A DNA stretch of 11,895 nt from contig CAJTVM010000077.1 in NCBI GenBank assembly GCA_910579595.1, positions 1 through 11,895 on the forward strand, in the 5' to 3' direction. Made by a program: the position numbers and the translations under genes. Below the pieces are notes generated by a model, which had not been told where the DNA came from, did not search any database, and saw only the letters and a list, made by a program, of their open reading frames with translations. The stretch's first letter is position 1; the number at the start of each line of letters is the position of its first letter. This document shows, piece after piece, positions 6,844-11,895 of the stretch. This DNA is from an uncultured Oscillospiraceae bacterium. Its GTDB lineage: Bacteria > Bacillota > Clostridia > Oscillospirales > Oscillospiraceae.

Positions 6844-7841
6844 TTTTGCACCTTCCTTTCTATTTTATCGAATAACTCATCTAAAGCATTGTGGACAAGT
6901 TGGATTTTCTGTTCAATCAAATCCAAATGCTCTTGGGTCAGGACTGGCAAGACTTCATCGTACTCCGGGCCGGTGTAGCTATCCATGCTTTGACAGAATC
7001 GCTGCAAAAAATAGGAAAATGTCATGAGAAAGCTGTCCGGTGTACGCCGCCGCTCCTTGTTCGGGTTTTTCAGGTCAGCCACAGAATCCCTGATGGTGGG
7101 GTAGTAGCCCTCTGTTGCAGGGGGCGCGGGGAATGGGGCCGGACTTTCCGTCTGCGTTGGAGTGGGATGGTACTCGTCCACTGAACGAATCTCGCCCGCC
7201 ACAAGTTGCGCTGCGGCTTCTTTTTGCTGATCTGGAGCCAACCGGGAAATTCTCAGAGCGGATTGTTTCGTAACTTTTTCATCCGCGCCTCGAATAATTT
7301 CCTTTGCCTCTGGGGTCAGGTTTTTTGCGGTCTGAATTTCCCGTCTGACGGTAGCGGGATGGATATTTAGTTTCTCAGCGGTGTCCTCAATAAATGAAGG
7401 AGCGGAATCAAGTGCGCATTTTGCGCGTTTGATTTTTTCGCTTTTTCGATCACCACCGTGCTTTGTTTCTGGATGCAGACTTTCATAAAGCTCTTTCCGC
7501 CGCAACAGCAGTTCACGAAATTCATTGTCAGATAGATTTTTGCGCACGAAATTTTCGTCCAGCTCCGCCAGTTCTGCCTGTAACCCTTCTAATCCGCTAA
7601 CCGTACACTCAATTGACCTCCAACCCAGTTGTTTCGCCGCCTCCAGCCGATGCAGTCCGGCGATCAGTGTGTAGTCCTGGTCTACGGTGATGGGGTTAAT
7701 TAGCCCCAGTTCGGCAATGCTGTCTGCCAGATCCTGCACAGCACCCTGGTCTGCCTCACGCCGTCCGTCGTTGACATTGATTTGAAAAATCGGAATTTGC
7801 GTTTTAACCACCTCCTGGCCATTGGCCGTATTGTCGTTCAT
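6840..7841 (-). CDS. ParB/KorB-like DNA-binding protein
   Basis: A protein of about 333 residues. The ParB N-terminal domain covers about 16-105, with LADSIAELGLINPI (38-51) and the box AGLHRLEAAK (61-70). A helix-turn-helix follows at about 150-171 (EDTAEKLNIHPATVRREIQ), then a helical segment to 218, a proline-rich linker (225-245) and a helical C-terminal domain (266-333) that may dimerise. ParB proteins bind parS-type sites and use CTP to spread; no ParA is present, so a regulatory or maintenance role fits as well as partitioning. The start is uncertain. ATG 7841 has a purine-rich GCAGGG touching it, and an in-frame GTG lies at 7859. The best Shine-Dalgarno (AGGAGG, 7816-7811) instead points 8 bases ahead to an ACG at 7802. 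Confidence 0.85.
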   Translation of the reverse strand: MNDNTANGQEVVKTQIPIFQINVNDGRREADQGAVQDLADSIAELGLINPITVDQDYTLIAGLHRLEAAKQLGWRSIECTVSGLEGLQAELAELDENFVRKNLSDNEFRELLLRRKELYESLHPETKHGGDRKSEKIKRAKCALDSAPSFIEDTAEKLNIHPATVRREIQTAKNLTPEAKEIIRGADEKVTKQSALRISRLAPDQQKEAAAQLVAGEIRSVDEYHPTPTQTESPAPFPAPPATEGYYPTIRDSVADLKNPNKERRRTPDSFLMTFSYFLQRFCQSMDSYTGPEYDEVLPVLTQEHLDLIEQKIQLVHNALDELFDKIERKVQK

Positions 7842-8015
7842 CCCTGCTGGATGGAACACCCAACACCGCCGGAATATCCGATGGTGCCGGGTCTTGCATC
7901 CCGCAAGCTGGGCGGGGGGGCCGCGCCGATCCTGTTTGCGCTCCCATTCTGTGAGAGAAATTGACCGACACGGGTGTCCCTCCCATACCCTATATCTAAA
8001 ATGTGTGCCGTATTA

Positions 8016-8219
8016 TCAGGCGGCATGACCGCCCTGCTGCTCGCCCCCGGCACGGGAATATGTAAGCCCGCCTTTGGCGTGGCGGCGCGATACTGGCAGA
8101 CGGTGGCGGCAGTTGACTAAGCTGCCCAGGCCGTTCCCCCAGTACCCCCCTTTTATCCTGCGGTACGGATTGTTGCGGTGCTCCCACATCTGGCGGCAAT
8201 GCCAGCGCCGTCTGGCCAT
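8016..8219 (-). CDS. Doubtful 67-codon ORF, Arg/His/Trp-rich
   Basis: An open frame from ATG 8219 would give a basic 67-residue peptide starting MARRRWHCRQMWEHR. Third-position G+C is high, but so is the whole region. No Shine-Dalgarno lies at the normal distance, the start sits inside a stem-loop (8186-8227), and the stop falls in another hairpin (8019-8033). Overlapping frames of similar size are open in the other phases. I keep it only as a possible gene; a structured non-coding element explains the region at least as well. Confidence 0.22.
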   Translation of the reverse strand: MARRRWHCRQMWEHRNNPYRRIKGGYWGNGLGSLVNCRHRLPVSRRHAKGGLTYSRAGGEQQGGHAA

Positions 8220-8227
8220 CCAGATGT
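8186..8227. repeat. Compound stem-loop / interrupted palindrome
   Basis: The outer arms ACATCTGG (8186-8193) and CCAGATGT (8220-8227) are perfect. Inside them GCCAG (8201-8205) pairs with CTGGC (8212-8216) around a 6-base loop. This two-tier structure could form in RNA from either strand, or extrude as a cruciform in DNA. Confidence 0.55.
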
Positions 8228-8273
8228 CGCTCGTGCCTTTGATGCTATCGTTTTGACGGGCAGGGAGCGGAAG

Positions 8274-8288
8274 GGATCACCTCCTTTC
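8274..8288 (-). promoter_or_regulatory. 15-base full complement of the 16S rRNA 3' end, without a start codon behind it
   Basis: The minus strand reads GAAAGGAGGTGATCC, the exact complement of the conserved bacterial 16S tail GGATCACCTCCTTTC, which is therefore present on the plus strand. As a Shine-Dalgarno it is maximal, yet no ATG or TTG follows within 15 bases. The overlapping GTG opens an 11-codon frame only, and the next ATG is at 8219. Surrounding sequence does not match 16S rRNA. Confidence 0.6.
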
Positions 8289-8362
8289 CTCCGGCCCTGG
8301 CCCGCAGGCAGTCTTGGCGATTGGGTAGCATGTGTGGGACGCACACTTACATATTGACTATG

Positions 8363-8388
8363 AACGGGAACTTGTCCCGTTATTTTTC
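8363..8388 (+). terminator. Terminator-like hairpin reading on the plus strand
   Basis: AACGGGA (8363-8369) and TCCCGTT (8375-8381) form a 7-pair stem with a 5-base loop, followed by ATTTTTC on the plus strand. The minus strand side lacks a T tract, so it points opposite to all genes in the window. It may end a plus-strand RNA from the gene-free stretch, or simply be a hairpin just beyond the HTH gene. Confidence 0.5.
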
Positions 8389-8405
8389 AAGGTGCAGGAT
8401 TTGGG

Positions 8406-8735
8406 TCAGGGAGCAAGCTGGAAAATGATACTGCTCATCGTAGCCAGATCATCGCCGTGAAGCGTGGCGCTTATTTTAATAAGCAGCTTGATCTGCTTCT
8501 TTTTGAGGGCCTTGCGGTAGGGCCAGTAATCAGCCCTGACCCGGACTCCTCCACCGTATCGGCCACGAACAGTTTCAATAGGGTAAGAACATGTGAGCGC
8601 CGCAATGTCCCGACGGATTGTCATCTTGGAAACTTTGAACTCACTTGCCAAATTGTCGTATGTATCATGCCGTCTAAGGCATAACACTTCCATCAAACGT
8701 TGGCGGCGTTCAAATATATTTTCTACCAGATTCAT
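8406..8735 (-). CDS. DeoR-type HTH transcriptional regulator, single domain
   Basis: A 109-residue protein with an N-terminal winged-helix of the DeoR/HTH_11 type: RRQRLMEVLCLRRHDTYDNLA leads into the turn and recognition helix EFKVSKMTIRRDIAAL (32-47), then the wing ETVRGRYGGGVRV (54-66). Full DeoR regulators have about 250 residues with a sugar-phosphate sensor domain; here only about 40 residues follow the wing, a compact form I recall from clostridial mobile elements, so it is probably complete rather than truncated. ATG 8735 overlaps the stop of the 39-residue ORF as ATGA, with GAAGGG about 10 bases upstream. It probably controls transcription of the element, but the target site is unknown; the inverted repeats near 5509-5614 are candidates. 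Confidence 0.85.
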   Translation of the reverse strand: MNLVENIFERRQRLMEVLCLRRHDTYDNLASEFKVSKMTIRRDIAALTCSYPIETVRGRYGGGVRVRADYWPYRKALKKKQIKLLIKISATLHGDDLATMSSIIFQLAP

Positions 8736-8851
8736 GCCCTCACCGCCCTTCCACTGCCCTCTGGATCTAATCGTAGCAGGTAAAGTGTTCGCACCAAGAA
8801 CACATAAGAAAAATTCTCGAAAAATTTTTTGAGAACCGCGATTATACGCAT
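8732..8851 (-). CDS. Small 39-residue ORF coupled to the HTH gene
   Basis: This ORF starts at ATG 8851 after an excellent ribosome binding site, GGAGGAG with a 5-base spacer, better than that of the HTH gene. It encodes a peptide starting MRIIAVLKKFFENFSYVFLV, followed by a leucine/arginine segment and a polar tail ending in RAVRA. Residues 14-26 are hydrophobic, so a weak membrane-associated or amphipathic helix is possible. The stop (8734-8732) overlaps the HTH start as ATGA. It may be a leader peptide that sets HTH translation by coupling, or a short functional peptide. I do not recognise a family. The 11-base inverted repeat at 8814-8835 lies within it. Confidence 0.55.
   Translation of the reverse strand: MRIIAVLKKFFENFSYVFLVRTLYLLRLDPEGSGRAVRA
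8814..8835. repeat. 22-base near-perfect palindrome inside the small ORF
   Basis: The arms TTCTCGAAAAA (8814-8824) and TTTTTTGAGAA (8825-8835) are contiguous and differ from perfect symmetry at a single G/T position. It lies 14 bases downstream of the small ORF's ATG. A second short repeat, GTGTTC/GAACAC (8785-8790 and 8798-8803), is nearby. It could be an operator for the HTH protein, or a by-product of the KKFFE codons. Confidence 0.5.
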
Positions 8852-8924
8852 AGTCTCTCCTCCAAAAATCTGAATATTGTCTGGCTTAGGAACAGCTTTC
8901 TGGAGGCGGCCCCCGGCATCGGGG

Positions 8925-8970
8925 CGTAAAATACAAAAGGCCAGGAACGCATGAGGTCGCGCTCCTGGCC
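8925..8970 (-). terminator. Strong terminator after the zinc-ribbon gene
   Basis: GGCCAGGA and TCCTGGCC (8970-8963 and 8946-8939 on the minus strand) form 8 perfect pairs, then one mismatch and 3 further pairs around an 8-base loop. TTTTGTATTTT follows directly. It lies 58 bases past the zinc-ribbon stop and separates it from the small ORF/HTH unit. This is a natural boundary between the right-hand block and the element-like genes. Confidence 0.88.
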
Positions 8971-9028
8971 CTGATGAGCAGAGAGTTTAATTTTTCGTCA
9001 CAGCATAAATCCAACAACACTTGTCCTA

Positions 9029-9304
9029 TCAATCAGGCTGAAAATCTGAGCTGGAATAAACAATTTTCGCATTTTTATAGCCACGCCAATCCAGCCTTTG
9101 GCCGCAGCGGTCACAGAAATTCATAAACTCCCGCTCCATGGTGAGCCCGCACCGGGGGCATACATAGTAGGCGGGCCGGCCCTTGCAGTCCGGGAACACC
9201 TTCAGTTCCGAAACCGGCATGGGAAGCCGGTAACTCGCGAGGGCAAGGAGTATTGGCGCCAACAGCGCCGGAGCGTGTTGAAGCCGTATGCGCTTTCCCC
9301 TCAT
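9029..9304 (-). CDS. Small zinc-ribbon protein of unknown function
   Basis: A 91-residue protein. The ATG at 9304 is preferred because AGGGG lies about 7 bases upstream; the longer open frame to 9361 would start inside the preceding terminator hairpin. The N-terminal third is basic then leucine/alanine-rich (HAPALLAPILLALASYRLPM). The central part has two knuckles, CPRCG (Cys49, Cys52) and CDRCG (Cys64, Cys67), spaced as in a treble-clef or rubredoxin-like zinc ribbon. No enzymatic motif is visible. Such modules bind nucleic acid or protein, or are structural. The gene lies between two strong terminators, so it is probably its own unit, but there is little room for a promoter between the upstream T tract and the ATG. 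Confidence 0.7.
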   Translation of the reverse strand: MRGKRIRLQHAPALLAPILLALASYRLPMPVSELKVFPDCKGRPAYYVCPRCGLTMEREFMNFCDRCGQRLDWRGYKNAKIVYSSSDFQPD

Positions 9305-9332
9305 GCCTGCCCCCTGCCTTTCCAAAACGATC

Positions 9333-9377
9333 AAAAAAAGCCCAACCGCCTGCCCGATCAAACGGGCGGCGGTTGGG
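9333..9377 (-). terminator. Strong rho-independent terminator after the yfhO-type gene
   Basis: On the minus strand CCCAACCGCC (9377-9368) pairs with GGCGGTTGGG (9350-9341), and the stem continues with GCCCG/CGGGC (9367-9363 and 9356-9352) past one bulged base. That makes 15 pairs with a 6-base loop. After a C, seven T residues follow (9339-9333). It begins 53 bases after the stop of the membrane-protein gene. Confidence 0.93.
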
Positions 9378-9430
9378 AAAGAGGAACGGCATTCAATTTG
9401 TTTTGCTGGGCGAAGTTCCTGCCCGGTCGA

Positions 9431-11797
9431 TCACGGTATTTCTTTCGGTTCGCTTTGCCTTTGGAGATTCTGTTTTCTATTCTGCATCCGTCTTAAAGCT
9501 ATGGAAAGAGCCAGTGCCAGGACGGAACAGCCCCCCAATACCAGCCCGGGAACCAATCCCGGCGGGGTGTAGCGCAGCTCGACACAATGCTCCCCTGCCG
9601 GCAGCTCTATGGACAGAAAAGCACTCAGCCAAGTCCCTGTCTCCGCCCGCGCCCCGTCTACATAGGCACTCCAGCCCTTTTCCGCGGGGATCGTTGTGAC
9701 CAGCGTCTGCCCTTCATCCACATGGGCCGTCAGCCGCACGCGCCCGCTGTCCTCTACCGACAAGATTTCCGCTTTGTCCAGACGCCCCACCGCGGAATGG
9801 AGGACATCCGGATCGCACTCCCACAGTCCCCCAGCCCAGCCGGGCGTGTGGCGGACCGTGACCGTCCATACCTCCCCCTCCTGCGGAGTGCCCAGGCAGT
9901 ACACACAGCTGGCTTCGTCACTATTCAATTCCACGCGCCAAGCATCATTCACGGATACTGCCTGAAAACCGTTATTGGTCAGGCAGATGTAGACCGGCCT
10001 GCCGGTACCGGTAAGCTGGAAAACGCTTTGCCCCCCATCTGATGCGGCCACCTGGACAGGCGCAGGGGTAAACAGCTCCACAGAATCCCCCAGCAGACCC
10101 GAATACAGGTTATTCAGCCGCTCAAATGGATCTACCCCTTCCGGCACATCGGATAGGACGCCTTCCGCCAGAAATGCCAGGGGCAGCGCGTTGGGGTTTT
10201 TCCACAGGGTCAGTCCACCTGCCTCTGAAATCCGCTGGTATCCGGGCAGCTCCGTCCGGCTGATGACATAACCTATATCCAGCAGCGCATCTGTGGCGGG
10301 GGTAGAACCTCGATAGAAACACCAGTACCAGTCCTGTGAAAGTCCCAACATTTTGAGCAGGAAATTGATATCATAATTGTAAAAACTGCTGTAATGCGTA
10401 ATGCCCGGGTAGCCAAAGGCCAGCGGGGTATTGAGACCCCGATCCACGAAAGCCCCCATGCGGTAAAATTCGTCCCCGGCATCCATTTTTGCCGCGGCGG
10501 CCAGCCGGGTGTTGGCGGTATAGTAGCTATGATACACCTCATAGGAGTTGGAACCGTACTGGTCCTGCAAACTGGCATAAAACCCTTTTGCGTTCAGACC
10601 CATCTCCACCACAATAAATACCGTCAAAAGCAGGGCTGCGGCCCGCTCCACCCGGCGTCCCCGCTTCCGCCGCAGCCATTCCAATATATGCGGCAGCGCC
10701 TGCACCGCCAAATAAAGCAAAAAGAATGAAAACAGGAACGCGTACCGGTAGGGGAACCAGTTGGGTCGCTGGAACAGATGCCACACCTTGTCCAGCGGGG
10801 ACAGGATCATGGACAGGGCCAGCAGCGCCAACACAACCCGTTCCGCCAGCTTTTCCCGCCAGTAGGGCTCCCAGAAGGAGAAGTGGGCCAATACCAGGAT
10901 CATAGTCAACGTCCCGCAAAACACATAAGGAAGCGCGCTGTTGTCAATAGCGCCGTACTGCCCCGGCAGCAGCTGCCCCAGCAGTAGAATGGGGTTGCAG
11001 AGCACCAGGCTTGTATAGACCCATGAGAAATTGATCCCATTGAGTTTCCCCTGGAACGTGGATAGCAGCACAGGCAGCCACATCCACGCGGTCAGCCCCA
11101 GGGCACAGGCCGCTCCGCCGAAAAAACGGACCAGAATACGCCCCAGCCCTTTCCTGTCCGGCTTCAGCGCCACCAGCCTCATGGACAAATATATTGCGCA
11201 GAAGATCCCGATCATGTAGGAGATATACCAGGTGGAGAGGAAACACACGGTCAGCGCCGCGATGAGCGGCCCCGCACCCCGGCCCGCCAGGATCCGCTCT
11301 ATGGCCAGCAGGATAAGGGGCAGCCAGATCACCCCGTCCAGCCACATGATCAGCATGGAATAGGCGGCATTGTAGGACATCAGCGCATAGCACACCGCGC
11401 ACACCACCACCGAAATACCGCAACCAGGGAACCTCCGCTGGGCGAATATGGAAAAGGTGAGCCCGGACAGCGCGATCTTCAACACGGTCAGAAACATCAG
11501 CCCCACCGGCATGGCTTCGTTGGGAACCAACAGGGTGAGTACAGACAATGGGCTGGAAACAAACCAGGAAAATACCCCGATATACCCGGAACCCAGCACT
11601 TTAGACCAGGAATAAAACAGATCCCCGTTTTTCAGCGCGCAAAAGAAATCCACATTTTGTGATGACATATCGGACACCAGGACTGTCTTATCCCCCCAAG
11701 GGGCAAAGCCCAGAGAAAAAAAGATCCACAGCATGACCAACCCTGGAATCACAAAAGACAGGACAGAAATAATTGCCCGCTCATGTTTGTGATACAT
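9431..11797 (-). CDS. YfhO-family polytopic membrane protein
   Basis: A 788-residue membrane protein of the YfhO family, GT-C-like glycosyltransferases. In Bacillus subtilis YfhO acts with CsbB in glycosylating lipoteichoic acid, taking sugar from an undecaprenyl-phosphate carrier; the substrate here is unknown. About 12 hydrophobic segments lie in residues 8-400, followed by an extracytoplasmic domain of about 340 residues and a final membrane segment (about 746-768) with a basic, presumably cytoplasmic tail. Typical family motifs are an acidic loop after the first segment (VSDMSSQNVDFF), WLDGVIWLPLILLAIERIL (152-170) and RPNWFPYRYAF (344-354). The length is normal. ATG 11797 has GGAGG 7 bases upstream. 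The gene probably belongs to the host chromosome rather than to the mobile element. No csbB-like glycosyltransferase is seen next to it. Confidence 0.88.
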   Translation of the reverse strand: MYHKHERAIISVLSFVIPGLVMLWIFFSLGFAPWGDKTVLVSDMSSQNVDFFCALKNGDLFYSWSKVLGSGYIGVFSWFVSSPLSVLTLLVPNEAMPVGLMFLTVLKIALSGLTFSIFAQRRFPGCGISVVVCAVCYALMSYNAAYSMLIMWLDGVIWLPLILLAIERILAGRGAGPLIAALTVCFLSTWYISYMIGIFCAIYLSMRLVALKPDRKGLGRILVRFFGGAACALGLTAWMWLPVLLSTFQGKLNGINFSWVYTSLVLCNPILLLGQLLPGQYGAIDNSALPYVFCGTLTMILVLAHFSFWEPYWREKLAERVVLALLALSMILSPLDKVWHLFQRPNWFPYRYAFLFSFFLLYLAVQALPHILEWLRRKRGRRVERAAALLLTVFIVVEMGLNAKGFYASLQDQYGSNSYEVYHSYYTANTRLAAAAKMDAGDEFYRMGAFVDRGLNTPLAFGYPGITHYSSFYNYDINFLLKMLGLSQDWYWCFYRGSTPATDALLDIGYVISRTELPGYQRISEAGGLTLWKNPNALPLAFLAEGVLSDVPEGVDPFERLNNLYSGLLGDSVELFTPAPVQVAASDGGQSVFQLTGTGRPVYICLTNNGFQAVSVNDAWRVELNSDEASCVYCLGTPQEGEVWTVTVRHTPGWAGGLWECDPDVLHSAVGRLDKAEILSVEDSGRVRLTAHVDEGQTLVTTIPAEKGWSAYVDGARAETGTWLSAFLSIELPAGEHCVELRYTPPGLVPGLVLGGCSVLALALSIALRRMQNRKQNLQRQSEPKEIP

Positions 11798-11895
11798 TGC
11801 GATTCCTCCTCTCAGAACCTGTATTCACAGACGAAACCGGCGGATGGGCGAGGGATTTTCCCGTCAGGCAAGGCAAATTTTCGCAGGAATCATTG
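11798..11895. other. Upstream region of the yfhO-type gene
   Basis: These 98 bases hold the ribosome binding site of the membrane-protein gene and no visible gene. A short symmetric GGGATTTTCCC is present around 11854-11864. I see no convincing -35/-10 pair. Confidence 0.4.

Larger units (their letters stand above)
7842..8405. other. Roughly 560-base stretch without a convincing gene, rich in hairpins
   Basis: Between the HTH gene and the ParB-like gene, several short frames are open on the minus strand in all phases, but none has a ribosome binding site at a workable distance. Visible structures are a GGCGG/CCGCC hairpin (8019-8033), a compound stem-loop (8186-8227), a 15-base complement of the 16S 3' end (8274-8288), a GTGTG/CACAC hairpin (about 8332-8346) and a terminator-like hairpin on the plus strand (8363-8388). 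TGGCGGC occurs three times on the plus strand (8080, 8104, 8191). Candidates are a long leader for the ParB-like operon, a small RNA, or a DNA site such as parS or oriT. None is proven. Confidence 0.5.

Noticed and set aside
6286..6978. 230-codon plus-strand open frame across the two ParB-like genes
   Set aside because: Antisense to two supported genes and spanning their junction; no motif of its own.
7804..7986. 60-codon minus-strand ORF overlapping the start of the ParB-like gene
   Set aside because: No properly spaced ribosome binding site and low-complexity Pro/Gly/Arg composition. Its stop lies just behind the AGGAGG of the ParB-like gene, which is mildly suggestive of coupling but not enough to call a gene.
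8080..8197. TGGCGGC repeats as replication iterons
   Set aside because: Only three short copies at irregular spacing in GC-rich sequence, and no replication initiator gene nearby.
8274..8288. Fragment of a 16S rRNA gene
   Set aside because: Only the 15-base tail matches; the bases on both sides do not resemble 16S helix 45 or a spacer region.
8153..8344. 63-codon minus-strand ORF starting with GTG and running through the Shine-Dalgarno-like 15-mer
   Set aside because: No ribosome binding site before its start, no domain, and it overlaps hairpins and other equally open frames.
1..11895. CRISPR array, tRNA gene or insertion sequence
   Set aside because: I saw no regularly spaced repeats, no tRNA-like sequence and no DDE transposase or paired terminal repeats; the recombinases are of the serine type.

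Overview
The window is GC-rich DNA from a Gram-positive, Clostridia-type bacterium. A gut Oscillospiraceae or a relative is my best guess, from the G+C content, the strong AGGAGG-type ribosome binding sites and the style of the recombinase and ParB-like families. Every gene I can support lies on the minus strand, so transcription runs from high to low coordinates. I read about 1-8.9 kb as part of an integrative mobile element and 9.0-11.8 kb as probable flanking chromosome. Neither element end is proven.

Layout from right to left in transcription order: (1) a yfhO-type polytopic membrane protein (11797-9431) with a strong terminator; (2) a small two-CxxC zinc-ribbon protein (9304-9029) with its own strong terminator; (3) an unlisted 39-codon ORF (8851-8732) with a good ribosome binding site, whose stop overlaps the start of a DeoR-type HTH protein (8735-8406); (4) a roughly 560-base stretch without a convincing gene, holding several hairpins and a 15-base perfect complement of the 16S rRNA 3' end; (5) a ParB/KorB-like protein (7841-6840) overlapping by 4 bases a second ParB-fold protein of the DUF6551 type (6843-5977), then a terminator; (6) a small DUF6870-type protein (5894-5628); (7) an intergenic region with a promoter embedded in several inverted repeats; (8) a four-gene recombinase operon: three full-length large serine recombinases (5493-3847, 3845-2142, 2145-532) and a stand-alone resolvase-fold protein (542-165); (9) a hairpin at 115-152 near the left edge.

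The recombinase operon is the most distinctive part. The genes are joined by a 1-base gap, a 4-base overlap and an 11-base overlap, so they are probably made together in a coupled way. The three large proteins keep the catalytic serine, but the fourth has alanine there while keeping the conserved arginines, so it looks like a catalytically dead partner or regulator. I infer that the three active enzymes excise and integrate the element, and that the HTH, ParB-like and DUF proteins are its regulation and maintenance genes. No relaxase, conjugation gene, cargo gene, ParA, tRNA, rRNA or CRISPR array is visible, so the rest of the element probably lies left of the window.
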